Assembly: GCA_035529405.1 (NCBI GenBank)
Contig: DATKWV010000007.1
Coordinates: 1 to 13,904 of the forward strand
Source of the DNA: DATKWV01 sp035529405
GTDB lineage: Bacteria > Planctomycetota > Phycisphaerae > Sedimentisphaerales > Anaerobacaceae
Reading direction: 5' to 3'
DNA: 13,904 nucleotides
Part shown: positions 1 to 7,410 of the stretch, piece after piece
Layout: each line of letters starts with the position of its first letter
Numbering within the stretch: the stretch's first letter is position 1
The notes under the pieces: generated by a model
What the model saw: only the letters and a program-made list of their open reading frames with translations
Databases searched by the model: none
Told to the model about the DNA's origin: nothing
Program-made: the position numbers and the translations under genes

Positions 1-306
1 GATATCTACACCGACTATAAGGGCAGGAGGGTTTACTTTTGCTGTCAGGCATGTAAAACCGAATTCGAAAAAGACCCCCAAGAGTATGTATCCAAACTGC
101 CGCAATTTCAGCAGACGGCCCTGTCAGCCTTTTATGACATAAGCGGACTTGTTATCCGGCTTTTGGTGCGTGTTCTGCTGTGTGTTAAGACCCTGCCCAG
201 AATTCAGTTTGACCCGCCGGAATCGTCAAATCGGCTTTTGATACGAATTCGCCCTCTGCCGGCCTGTGAGCGTGCAGGTAAATATTTAATACTCCGTCAC
301 CGATAA
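1..306 (+). CDS. YHS-domain protein, 3' end only
   Basis: Frame 1 is open from the window edge to TAA at 304-306, giving the last 101 codons. The first ~33 residues match the C-terminal half of a YHS domain: the stretch reads GRRVYFCCQACKTEFEKDP, with the Cys-Cys-x-x-Cys cluster expected of this heavy-metal-binding fold, then EYVSKL. YHS domains occur alone or fused to metal ATPases and copper or mercury proteins; which applies here cannot be told because the N-terminus is missing. After about residue 40 the translation becomes rich in Arg and Leu and has no recognisable domain, so the biological end is uncertain; a frameshift or a long unconserved tail are both possible. The kinase promoter lies downstream, so this gene is probably a separate transcript. 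Confidence 0.55.
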   Translation, partial: DIYTDYKGRRVYFCCQACKTEFEKDPQEYVSKLPQFQQTALSAFYDISGLVIRLLVRVLLCVKTLPRIQFDPPESSNRLLIRIRPLPACERAGKYLILRHR

Positions 307-366
307 TATGACGATATGTAATCTGTGTATTCGCTTGTCGGGACGTGAAAAATAAGGTCTTAAAGC

Positions 367-395
367 TGGACACAGGGCGTGTGATATTGTATAAT
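367..395 (+). promoter_or_regulatory. Sigma70-type promoter for the kinase/phosphatase pair
   Basis: TGGACA (367-372) and TATAAT (390-395) are separated by exactly 17 bp, matching 5/6 and 6/6 of the consensus. The predicted start of transcription is near 402, giving an ~89-nt leader before the kinase ATG at 491. The same TGGACA -35 recurs in front of manA. Confidence 0.7.
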
Positions 396-427
396 ACAGG
401 TTTGTAAATCGGAGGCATTAAAGCTTA

Positions 428-475
428 ATGTTCCACCAAAAAACGGTTTTATGTGTTGTTATTTTTATTTCTTAG
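428..475 (+). CDS. Possible 15-codon leader peptide before the kinase
   Basis: An ATG at 428 opens 15 codons ending in TAG at 473-475 (peptide MFHQKTVLCVVIFIS). The only good Shine-Dalgarno sequence in the leader, GGAGG at 411-415, lies 12 nt upstream of it, a slightly long spacing. The kinase start itself has no such sequence. The peptide might therefore couple or gate kinase translation, but a 15-codon frame is easily produced by chance. No attenuator hairpin or codon run supports a specific mechanism. Confidence 0.2.
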   Translation: MFHQKTVLCVVIFIS

Positions 476-490
476 CTTATCACGGATAAT

Positions 491-1351
491 ATGACTAAAA
501 GTATAATCAACATGGGCGGTTTCACTATAGTCAAGCGCATCGGCACGGGCGCCCGCAGCACGATTTATATGGCTGCCGACCAGCAGAGCGGAGAAAATGT
601 CGCGCTCAAGCGCGTGATTTTTGAAAAACCCGAAGATTGTCGAATCTTCGAGCAGATGGAAACCGAATACAAAATAGCTCGCCGCATAGACCATCCATAC
701 GTGCGCAAATGTTACAGGCTCAGGAAAATACGCAACTTTTTCAGTATCAGCGAAATGCTGCTTTCGATGGAACTGTTCGACGGGCAGTCCCTCGAGGAAA
801 GCCCCGCTTTAAGTCTGGTGGATGTATTGCTCGTGTTCAGAATGGTTGCAAACGGCCTGAACGCGATGCATCAGGCAGGCCTGGTACACTGTGATATAAA
901 GCCGAACAATATTCTTATTAATAAATCGGGCTCTATAAAAATCATAGACCTCGGACAAAGCTGTAAAATAGGGACCACAAAACCACGTATTCAGGGTACG
1001 CCCGACTACATAGCCCCTGAGCAGGTAAGACGCAAGCCACTGGGCCCCAGAACCGACGTGTTCAATCTTGGTGCCACTATGTACTGGGCGCTTACCGGCC
1101 AGAACGTGCCGACTTTGATACCTAAGAACAACGACCTCGGTTTGACCCCGCCCAAACCATCTGCGGCGCCGCATGAATTAAGAAAACAGGTGCCGGTAAG
1201 CATTTCAAGCCTTGTAATGGATTGTGTAAAAGAAGACCCGGCTCAGCGCCCGCCTAATATGATGATTGTTATGTCGCAGCTGGACATGATGATACACAGC
1301 CTGTTAGGCGACAAGCTAAGAGCAGGCAAAAATGCCGCAAACGATAATTGA
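491..1351 (+). CDS. Serine/threonine protein kinase, soluble, non-RD type
   Basis: Transfers phosphate from ATP to Ser/Thr of target proteins in the cytoplasm. The 286 residues are essentially one Hanks-type kinase domain: Gly-rich loop near 18-24 (GTGARST), ATP-binding lysine K40 in VALK, catalytic loop HCDIKPNN at 133-140 with D135, K137 and N140, metal-binding DLG at 153-155 (DFG variant), and APE at 175-177 followed by a normal C-lobe with DVFNLG. All catalytic residues are present. The Arg before the catalytic Asp is Cys (HCD instead of HRD), so it is a non-RD kinase; such kinases usually do not need activation-loop phosphorylation. There is no membrane segment, PASTA or sensor domain. 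The ATG at 491 lacks a clear ribosome site; an in-frame ATG at 512, just before the kinase fold begins, is an alternative start. It overlaps the phosphatase gene by 20 nt. Confidence 0.93.
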   Translation: MTKSIINMGGFTIVKRIGTGARSTIYMAADQQSGENVALKRVIFEKPEDCRIFEQMETEYKIARRIDHPYVRKCYRLRKIRNFFSISEMLLSMELFDGQSLEESPALSLVDVLLVFRMVANGLNAMHQAGLVHCDIKPNNILINKSGSIKIIDLGQSCKIGTTKPRIQGTPDYIAPEQVRRKPLGPRTDVFNLGATMYWALTGQNVPTLIPKNNDLGLTPPKPSAAPHELRKQVPVSISSLVMDCVKEDPAQRPPNMMIVMSQLDMMIHSLLGDKLRAGKNAANDN

Positions 1352-2180
1352 TTTGCTCAAAAAAGGTGCCCAGGCCAACCATGGCGATAAGTTCCGGCAG
1401 GGCAATCTTATTTTACTGCCCGCCGATACCGACCTGGTTGTTAGCGGCGATATTCACGGACATACGCGAAACTTCGAAAGACTTGTTACTTTTGCCGACC
1501 TGCAAAATAACCTTCACAGACACCTGCTCCTGCAGGAAATCATACACGGAGGACCTGAAGATTCTCAAGGCGGGTGTTTGTCTTACAGGCTTTTGTTTGA
1601 CGTGATTGATTATAAGTTAAGCTTTCCCGACAGGGTACATATCATTATGGGCAACCATGATACCGCTTTGATAAGTGGTGGTGAAGTAATGAAAAACGGC
1701 AGGGAAATGAACCGTGCCATGCGCTGTGCCCTGAATAGAGAATTTCCTGATGCCGCTGCCGAGATTGAATCAGCCATTAAGCAATTTCTGTTTTCGCAGC
1801 CTTTGGCACTGCGAACGCAAAACAGAATATGGGCCTCGCATTCACTGCCCGACGACCGCTACATAGACGAATTTGACCCTGAGATTTTCGACAGGCCGAT
1901 AAGGGACTCGGACATGGTCAAGCCCGGCCCTGTTTATATTTTAACCTGGGGCAGAAGACATAACCTTCAGACATTAAAAACATTAAGCAAGCTGTTTGAT
2001 GCTGATACTTTTATCCTCGGCCACCAGCCGCAGCAGCAGGGATGGTCTCAGCCTGCCGAAAACCTTATCATAATTGCATCGGACCACAACCACGGCTGCC
2101 TGCTGCCCATCAGCACAGTCAAACCTTACACTGTCACTGAAATAACAGACTCAATAGTACCGCTGGCGTCGATACCCTAA
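1332..2180 (+). CDS. Calcineurin-like metallophosphoesterase, partner of the kinase
   Basis: Probably a metal-dependent phosphatase acting with the overlapping kinase. The 282 residues carry the calcineurin-like core: GDIHGH (39-44; D40, H42), GNHD (107-110), a histidine in ASHS (H170) and GHQP (230-233; H231). Spacing resembles the PPP Ser/Thr phosphatase family. The usual second block GDxVDRG is absent; the equivalent region reads EIIHGGPEDSQGG (69-81), so the bridging metal ligand must come from another residue there, or the enzyme belongs to a divergent subfamily. The ATG at 1332 lies inside the last codons of the kinase, which suggests translational coupling and one-to-one production. 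Protein phosphatase activity is inferred from the partner; a nucleotide or other small-molecule phosphoesterase is possible. The 51-nt gap to the convergent glycosidase gene shows no clear terminator. Confidence 0.85.
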   Translation: MPQTIIDLLKKGAQANHGDKFRQGNLILLPADTDLVVSGDIHGHTRNFERLVTFADLQNNLHRHLLLQEIIHGGPEDSQGGCLSYRLLFDVIDYKLSFPDRVHIIMGNHDTALISGGEVMKNGREMNRAMRCALNREFPDAAAEIESAIKQFLFSQPLALRTQNRIWASHSLPDDRYIDEFDPEIFDRPIRDSDMVKPGPVYILTWGRRHNLQTLKTLSKLFDADTFILGHQPQQQGWSQPAENLIIIASDHNHGCLLPISTVKPYTVTEITDSIVPLASIP

Positions 2181-2231
2181 CCTGCTGGTGCCGCAATCAA
2201 AAGGTTTTAATATTAAGCTGCCGCGTTCTTT

Positions 2232-4328
2232 TCATCTATAATCTGCTATCGGGAAATAGGTTATGCGCACAGGTGCGCAGCCGTAGGGTATCAGCGTAAT
2301 ATTTTCCACCGGGTTGTTGCTGATAACAGGGCTTTGCGGAACATCGGGCGTGACATCTGCATCGAGAAGCTGCCAGCCGTCAACCTTTTTGCCTTTGCAA
2401 ATCAATTCCACCGGAGGATATTCCCACGGACAGGAGTCTTCCGGCACTTCGGGGTATTTGACCTGAAAATATGAATCCGCAGGCTGAGACCTTGCTATCA
2501 AAGCCTTCTGTCTGTCGCCCTCCAGCCTCAGACACAGCGCGTAGTTCCAGTCACTTCCTGCACTGCACTGCCAGTCCCCGAAGCCGACAAATCTTTCGCC
2601 GACCTGAGCCCACTGTTGTTTAATTTTCAGCGAATAAACCAACGGCCCGCGGGTTACTGCCACCGATGAATTATTCCATCTTGAAAGGCTGACACTCATA
2701 GGCACATTAAGTTCGACACAATCACCACTGCTCCAGAGCCGCTCGATTTTCACCATCTTGCCGGGACGTGGTGTCTGGCTGTAAAGCCTGCCATTGACCT
2801 GGATACTGGCCTGGCTGCACCATCCCGGGACTCTCAGGTACAGCGCGAATTCCACGGGTTCGCAAGACTCTAACACGAAACGGATTTTTTCTTCGAACGG
2901 GTAATTTGTCTTTTCCCTGACAGTTACCTTCCTGGCTTTTGGGCCCACTTCGGCCGTTACGGTGCATGGCCCGTAACATATCGCTGCCAGCCCGTTATCA
3001 GCCGATGCCAGCCACATCGCACCGGTTACATAATTGGGATAAAGCCTGTTTGATTCACCGACACAGCAAAGCACCCCCGGGTCACCGTCGGGACGGAAAA
3101 GTTTTCTTTCACGCTCAACACCCGACCTTCTCGTACACGATACCTGGTTTGGTGCACTGAAGTATTGTATCGCCTTGCCGTCAGGCCTTCTTGAGCCGGG
3201 CCCGGCATTAAAGACTATTTTTTCCACACCGTCAGCGTATTTTACATTTCCTGTTATGGCGAACATCGTTTGTTTTGTACTGCTCCACGTTGACTGGTCG
3301 CATGTCTCGGTATTGTTGACGGCTCCGGCCTGGCGCAGCTGCTCATCCGAGACCGGACAGCCGTGAACCTGCCCGTGATACCTGTTGACTTTCTCGATAC
3401 CTGTGATGCTCGCATTCAAATCGTCTTGGTTACCACTGTAAAGATAATAAACCGCCGGAATCCGCAGCAGTTCGGTCGTATCGACGCCGTGCATATCATA
3501 CAGCGTGTCGCCATCGAGCAGCAGGCTTTGGATTTGAATGTCACTGCGCCGGCCGGCGGTGATTTTCTGGCCTGCGTCGTACACCATTTCAGCCAGTCTC
3601 AACAGCTGCTGGTCGCCTGTTTTCGAGTAAACCCGGAGAATAGGGTAAATTATATGAGAGGCGCTGGGCCAGCCGTACGAACCTCCCCGCCAGGCAACAG
3701 GTAAAAGTCCCTGCTGGTCGTACACCGGTCTGCAATTGGCATAGATGTGTTTGAATGCCCGGTGCAGGGCGCCGATTATCCGGCTGTCGGCGGTGGCTGA
3801 GTGGTAAGACATCAGTGCAAGCGAAACAAGACTCTGTGTGTAAATATCTCCCTCATTACTGTATGGCTTGTCCGGCCAGGGGCCGATATACCCGTCAGCG
3901 TTTTGACCTGCCAGAACCCCGTCGACAAACTCATCAGCTATACCTTTAAGCCTGTCGTCCTCCAGAATGCAGGCAAGCTGACATAATCCGTCTGCCCAAT
4001 ATGCCTGTGCCTCGAATGGCCACCATTGGGCGGACCGCACGTTGCCCGGCGTGTACGGATGTTGCTGCCTGTACCGCCGGTTATCCCAGGTATTCCACAT
4101 TGCGTCGGGCCTGTATTGCTGAATATGGCCTGTAATACCGTCGGCAGATGCACGCAGCGTTCTTTCGAGCCATCCGCCAGGTCTGACCGCACCGACCGGC
4201 AACTCAGTAAAACAGCGCCTTTTCGCGCCCGGGTAAGGGTCTGTATAAGGACCGTTGACATTATTACATCCGCATACAAAAACCGCCAAACCGGCTGAAA
4301 TAATAACCCCTGTCACAACATTTCTCAT
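2232..4328 (-). CDS. GH127/DUF1680 beta-L-arabinofuranosidase-like lipoprotein
   Basis: Predicted exported glycoside hydrolase that removes terminal beta-L-arabinofuranose or a related sugar from plant or algal glycans. A 20-residue signal peptide ends in the lipobox V-C-G-Cys21, so a lipid-anchored protein is expected. The long alpha-helical domain contains NNTETC (E341, C343) and GVLCCVG (C421, C422). These match the Glu-x-Cys plus Cys-Cys set that binds zinc and provides the cysteine nucleophile in the characterised GH127 enzyme HypBA1. E329 in SDEQL, 12 residues before E341, is a candidate acid/base; its position differs from the HypBA1 spacing. A C-terminal beta-sandwich (roughly 440-600) follows, with the typical FALYLRVPGWC stretch. 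Length (698) is normal for the family. GGAGGT 5 nt before ATG fixes the start. It stands alone rather than in a sugar-degradation operon, so the substrate is inferred. Confidence 0.88.
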   Translation of the reverse strand: MRNVVTGVIISAGLAVFVCGCNNVNGPYTDPYPGAKRRCFTELPVGAVRPGGWLERTLRASADGITGHIQQYRPDAMWNTWDNRRYRQQHPYTPGNVRSAQWWPFEAQAYWADGLCQLACILEDDRLKGIADEFVDGVLAGQNADGYIGPWPDKPYSNEGDIYTQSLVSLALMSYHSATADSRIIGALHRAFKHIYANCRPVYDQQGLLPVAWRGGSYGWPSASHIIYPILRVYSKTGDQQLLRLAEMVYDAGQKITAGRRSDIQIQSLLLDGDTLYDMHGVDTTELLRIPAVYYLYSGNQDDLNASITGIEKVNRYHGQVHGCPVSDEQLRQAGAVNNTETCDQSTWSSTKQTMFAITGNVKYADGVEKIVFNAGPGSRRPDGKAIQYFSAPNQVSCTRRSGVERERKLFRPDGDPGVLCCVGESNRLYPNYVTGAMWLASADNGLAAICYGPCTVTAEVGPKARKVTVREKTNYPFEEKIRFVLESCEPVEFALYLRVPGWCSQASIQVNGRLYSQTPRPGKMVKIERLWSSGDCVELNVPMSVSLSRWNNSSVAVTRGPLVYSLKIKQQWAQVGERFVGFGDWQCSAGSDWNYALCLRLEGDRQKALIARSQPADSYFQVKYPEVPEDSCPWEYPPVELICKGKKVDGWQLLDADVTPDVPQSPVISNNPVENITLIPYGCAPVRITYFPIADYR

Positions 4329-4333
4329 GTCTT

Positions 4334-4339
4334 ACCTCC
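4334..4339 (-). promoter_or_regulatory. Ribosome binding site of the GH127 gene
   Basis: On the minus strand GGAGGT lies 5 nt before the ATG at 4328-4326. It is among the strongest Shine-Dalgarno sequences in the window and settles the start. Confidence 0.8.
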
Positions 4340-4363
4340 ATTTTCCTGCAGTTGTTCCAATCG

Positions 4364-4371
4364 AACCGGTT
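4364..4371. promoter_or_regulatory. Candidate LacI-type operator, AACCGGTT
   Basis: Perfect 8-bp palindrome about 10-17 bp downstream of the predicted start of the GH127 transcript, a usual place for a repressor to block transcription. Central CCGG/CG palindromes of this kind are typical of LacI-family operators that control sugar hydrolases. A second half-like GCCGGT follows at 4376-4381. No regulator gene is in the window, and 8 bp can occur by chance. Confidence 0.35.
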
Positions 4372-4387
4372 TCTCGCCGGTGTGGTC

Positions 4388-4415
4388 TTTATAACAGTTG
4401 CGCCTGACAAATCAA
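4388..4415 (-). promoter_or_regulatory. Promoter of the GH127 gene
   Basis: On the minus strand TTGATT (4415-4410) and TATAAA (4393-4388) are separated by 16 bp. The -10 is preceded by TGT, an extended -10 feature. Predicted start near 4381, giving an ~50-nt leader that contains the AACCGGTT palindrome and the GGAGGT site. Confidence 0.5.
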
Positions 4416-4511
4416 GGTTAAGTCCGCGCCATCGGCAGATATAGAATTAGCTGGCAATTGCAGCCGGAGAATGATATGCTCTTTGGGCCTGATAAGTGTT
4501 TGACATTGATG

Positions 4512-4540
4512 GTGCCTCTTTGTCCGGTACAGTTTTTTTT
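4512..4540 (+). terminator. Weak hairpin plus T8 tract upstream of the glycosyltransferase
   Basis: GTGCC (4512-4516) can pair with GGTAC (4526-4530) with one G-U pair and a 9-nt loop; AG and eight T follow (4533-4540). This has terminator shape but a short stem. In the leader of the glycosyltransferase gene it could act as an attenuator or be chance. No convincing + strand promoter was found between it and the GH127 gene. Confidence 0.22.
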
Positions 4541-4592
4541 CTGCCTGGAATCCCCGAATCGAGGGACTGAAATTGCCTGATGGTTTGCTGAG

Positions 4593-5801
4593 ATGAATTT
4601 TTATTTTTATATAGCCGCAGTGATAATCACCGTGCAGGTAATGTTTCTGGCGCTTGCATACAGAAACTACCGTTACGCGGTGAATAAATACAGGAAAAAG
4701 CGTACAGGGTACAGGCCGCGAACGGCCTTAATTGTTCCATGCAAGGGCCTTGATGCGGATTTTGAAAAGAACATTGGTTCTTTTTTTCATCAGGACTACG
4801 AAAATTATCTGCTGTACTTTGTGGTTGGCGACAAGAGCGACCCTGCCTACGAGACACTGCACCAGCTCAAACAACAGCTAAGGGGTACTTCGAAGGCTGT
4901 TGAGGTACAGGTATTGGTTGCCGGCCGGGCCCAATCCTGCAGCCAGAAAATTCATAATCTCTTGTACTGTTACCGTAACCTCGGGGCCGACACGGAAGTC
5001 CTGGCCTTTGCCGACTCGGATGCCCGTGTGCGCAGTGATTGGCTAAGCTGCATAGTCTATCCTTTGCGCCGTGCAAAAATCGGTGCCGCCACCGGTTACC
5101 GCTGGTTTATACCTCGAAGAAACAATTGGGCCTCACTGGCGATGTCAGCCATAAATGCAAGGGTCGTACAATTGCTCGGTAACACACCCTTCAATAAGGC
5201 CTGGGGCGGTTCCATGGCTATCCGCTACGATGTGTTTAAAGGTCTGGGTCTGGACAAAATCTGGCCCACCGCATTAAGCGATGACCTGTCACTTAGCTAT
5301 ACCGTTAAAAAGGCAGGGCTGAAAATCACTTTTGTCCCTGCGTGTCTGGTTGCTTCCTACCAGTCTGCCACATGGCGCCAGTTGTTTGAATTCGGCCGCA
5401 GGCAGTTCCTGATAACCCGCATAAACGCGCCGCGGACCTGGTGGTTCGGATTCTGCAGCTGCCTGTACTCGGTACTTGCTTTGTGGGCAACCGCAGCTGT
5501 AGCTGCTTACCAGGCAGCGATTAGTCAAAAGTACTTCACATTTTTTACAGTCGTGCCTTTTTTATTTTTAGCTGGGCAGATTCTGGTGGCTGCATTCAGG
5601 CAAAGAACCGCTGTTCAACTGCTCAGTGAATACTGGCGCAAAATGACCTTCGCTGTTGCCGCTGATATCCTTTTACCGTGGTTGTGGTCACTGGTGCTGC
5701 TGGCGATTATTCTGTCCTCGGCTTTTGGCAGGACAATCAAGTGGCGGGGTATAAGGTATAAACTGCTGTCGCCTACACGAACAGTCGTTATTGGTCGGTG
5801 A
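4593..5801 (+). CDS. Membrane glycosyltransferase, ceramide-glucosyltransferase/HpnI-like (GT2/GT21)
   Basis: Predicted to transfer a sugar from a nucleotide-sugar donor to a lipid or polysaccharide acceptor on the inner face of the membrane. The 402 residues have an N-terminal membrane helix (~4-22), a GT-A domain from ~44 with VPCKGLD at its start, the first acidic block near VVGDKSD (77-83), the metal/nucleotide-binding DSD at 141-143, the catalytic SDD at 229-231, and GRRQFLITR at 268-276 where family members have the (Q/R)xxRW block. About three C-terminal helices follow (roughly 284-308, 315-336, 354-376). This order is typical of ceramide glucosyltransferases and of hopanoid-associated HpnI; the acceptor cannot be read from sequence and no hopanoid gene is nearby. 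The start ATG has only a weak ribosome site. It converges with the GGDEF operon, 11 nt apart. Confidence 0.85.
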   Translation: MNFYFYIAAVIITVQVMFLALAYRNYRYAVNKYRKKRTGYRPRTALIVPCKGLDADFEKNIGSFFHQDYENYLLYFVVGDKSDPAYETLHQLKQQLRGTSKAVEVQVLVAGRAQSCSQKIHNLLYCYRNLGADTEVLAFADSDARVRSDWLSCIVYPLRRAKIGAATGYRWFIPRRNNWASLAMSAINARVVQLLGNTPFNKAWGGSMAIRYDVFKGLGLDKIWPTALSDDLSLSYTVKKAGLKITFVPACLVASYQSATWRQLFEFGRRQFLITRINAPRTWWFGFCSCLYSVLALWATAAVAAYQAAISQKYFTFFTVVPFLFLAGQILVAAFRQRTAVQLLSEYWRKMTFAVAADILLPWLWSLVLLAIILSSAFGRTIKWRGIRYKLLSPTRTVVIGR

Positions 5802-5804
5802 TGC

Positions 5805-5820
5805 TCGAGTAATTACTCGA
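5805..5820. repeat. 16-bp perfect palindrome at a convergent gene junction
   Basis: TCGAGTAATTACTCGA is its own reverse complement. It starts 3 nt after the glycosyltransferase stop and contains the TAA stop (5815-5813) of the diguanylate cyclase gene. A cruciform or RNA hairpin here might help end both transcripts, but the stem has no loop bases to spare and no T tract, so it is not a standard intrinsic terminator. It could be a protein-binding site. Confidence 0.5.
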
Positions 5821-6880
5821 TGTCGGCAATATCACCTTCCGGCTCGCCGACCAGATAAATCCTGTTTTTGCCCCTGCTCTTGGCCTCCAGCAGTGCCTTG
5901 TCTGCCTGCTCGAAAAGTTCTTCTACCGTCGAACCGTCTTGTGGATAACCAGCCAGGCCCCCGCTTATTGTCAGTACCCCTTTGCCTTCGGGTCCCAGCA
6001 GGTGGAACTCAGTCTTCTTGAGCTCTTTGCGGAATCGCTTTGCGATAAATATCACCTCTTTGGGATGGTCGGTCAATGCCGAACGTCTTTCGCCTGCGGA
6101 GCTGATTGTCTCAAGCTGCGGGTCGTCCCAGAAAACGACTACGAACTCATCTCCACCGACTCTGGCAATAACATCGTGACGCCGGCAGCATCGCTGCATC
6201 AAGAGACCTGCCTGTCTTAAAACTTCGTCGCCCGCCGAATGACCGTAAACATCATTGTAATGCTTGAAATTATCAATATCGAAAATAAGCAAAGTCACCC
6301 GCCCGTTTTCTCTGTTGCTGCGCTCTATGACCTGTTTGCAGAACTCCCGGATGTATCGTCTGTTCTTAAGTCCTGTCAGCTCGTCGGTAGTGGCCAGTTT
6401 CTCCAGCGTCTTCAATTTCAACGCCAGCGATTTGTCAACCGATGTTGCCTCAATTGTTGTACTACTAACGTCGTCGACCCCTGCGGTGCCAAGACCTGAC
6501 ACGTAAGAAAGAAGCTGCGAGAAATCCATCGGGCAAATCAAATAGTCGTCCGCCAGGGCCATACCATTGAAAGTTGACTTCACCAGTTGAATGGCGCTGG
6601 GCTCTTCGTAAGTCTGGGCAAGCAGAATAATCTTTGCCTGCGAATTTACCTCCCTCAGCGCCTTCAAAGCCCCCTTCAATCCGGCCGTAACGCCTGAGAT
6701 TATAACAATAACAGCCGAAACGTTTGTGTTGGCGGCTGCGTCAATCGCATCAAGTATATTACCGTATATCCGGTACGGCTGAGACAGTACCGCTTCGACA
6801 TCTGAAAATGCCTTTTCAATGTCACCGGTTAACACTATTGTCTCAGTGTAACCCTCCGATGGTAATAGGAAATCCCGCAT
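5813..6880 (-). CDS. Diguanylate cyclase with degenerate receiver and GGDEF domains
   Basis: Makes the second messenger c-di-GMP from two GTP. Residues ~13-130 have alternating strands and helices like a response-regulator receiver (strands at ETIVLTG, VSAVIVI, AKIILLAQ, DDYLICP), but the strand-3 phospho-acceptor Asp is missing, so it is a pseudo-receiver. A linker helix (~150-163) leads into the GGDEF domain, which starts at TTDELTGLKNRR and has the intact signature GGDEF at 242-246 and the inhibitory-site RRHD at 233-236, so active and product-inhibited. About 25 extra residues (~252-280) follow the signature compared with standard GGDEF domains. The ATG directly abuts the TAA of the upstream gene, so translation is probably coupled. 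Both genes share one promoter. Confidence 0.92.
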   Translation of the reverse strand: MRDFLLPSEGYTETIVLTGDIEKAFSDVEAVLSQPYRIYGNILDAIDAAANTNVSAVIVIISGVTAGLKGALKALREVNSQAKIILLAQTYEEPSAIQLVKSTFNGMALADDYLICPMDFSQLLSYVSGLGTAGVDDVSSTTIEATSVDKSLALKLKTLEKLATTDELTGLKNRRYIREFCKQVIERSNRENGRVTLLIFDIDNFKHYNDVYGHSAGDEVLRQAGLLMQRCCRRHDVIARVGGDEFVVVFWDDPQLETISSAGERRSALTDHPKEVIFIAKRFRKELKKTEFHLLGPEGKGVLTISGGLAGYPQDGSTVEELFEQADKALLEAKSRGKNRIYLVGEPEGDIADIE

Positions 6881-7402
6881 TTATTGCCCGCCCAGTAACG
6901 CCTCCAGCTCGGCCTTTGTTGCGCGAAACTGTTCACCGTTAAAACCGGAAAAGTCATTTTTTCCCTTCAGGACGTTCGCAACTGCTTTTTTATTCGCCGA
7001 TAATCCGGTAATTATCTGCCGGATGTCCTCAAAGTCGTTTATGACGAAAACCGAACCCTGTGTCAACCCTGATAACAACTGCCTGGGGTATTTATAACCT
7101 TGCGGCCAGCCATTTTCCGCAAGACAGCAGCAATAAAGGCCCTTTTCTGAAATTTTTTGAAGGAACCGTCCCTTTTCTTTACTCAAATCTCTAATGTGCC
7201 CGATAACCAGGATATTCCGGCTGATTTGGTCTTTTGCTAATCTGCCCGCCGCTGAATAAATATCCGGGCAAAGAATAAATTCAATTGCATAACTGTCCAG
7301 CAGCTCTGCTGCCGAACTTGTGAACTCATCGGTGCAATTACCCACCACTACCGCATACAAACGCTCATTAAAACCTGAATTCTTCACCCTTCCAGCCCTC
7401 AT
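6881..7402 (-). CDS. Stand-alone receiver-like protein upstream of the diguanylate cyclase
   Basis: No named family recognised. The 173 residues alternate hydrophobic strands and amphipathic helices in receiver order: LYAVVVGN (~16-23), IEFILC, NILVIGH, GLYCCCLAE, SVFVIND, then a final helix. As in its downstream neighbour, strand 3 lacks the phospho-acceptor Asp (NILVIGH), so it is probably a non-phosphorylated pseudo-receiver. A charged C-terminal tail of ~45 residues follows. The gene abuts the diguanylate cyclase start and shares its promoter, so it may bind or regulate that enzyme, perhaps through receiver-receiver pairing (inference). Start choice: the ATG at 7402 would be read from a leaderless message, while GTG at 7387 has GAGGG 8 nt upstream and removes five residues. 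Confidence 0.75.
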   Translation of the reverse strand: MRAGRVKNSGFNERLYAVVVGNCTDEFTSSAAELLDSYAIEFILCPDIYSAAGRLAKDQISRNILVIGHIRDLSKEKGRFLQKISEKGLYCCCLAENGWPQGYKYPRQLLSGLTQGSVFVINDFEDIRQIITGLSANKKAVANVLKGKNDFSGFNGEQFRATKAELEALLGGQ

Positions 7403-7410
7403 AATCGGTT

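Noticed and set aside
185..418. A 77-codon minus-strand frame opposite the YHS gene tail
   Set aside because: It has no ribosome site, no recognisable domain, and its start region coincides with a strong plus-strand promoter and GGAGG. A short unconserved gene cannot be excluded, but support is too thin.
2181..2231. Possible bidirectional terminator between the phosphatase and GH127 genes
   Set aside because: Only a 5-bp AACCT/AGGTT pairing with a large loop and an AT-rich TTAATATTAA stretch are present; this is too weak to call.
4500..4505. Perfect TTGACA upstream of the glycosyltransferase
   Set aside because: No acceptable -10 hexamer lies 15-19 bp downstream (TCCGGT at 17), so it was not called a promoter.
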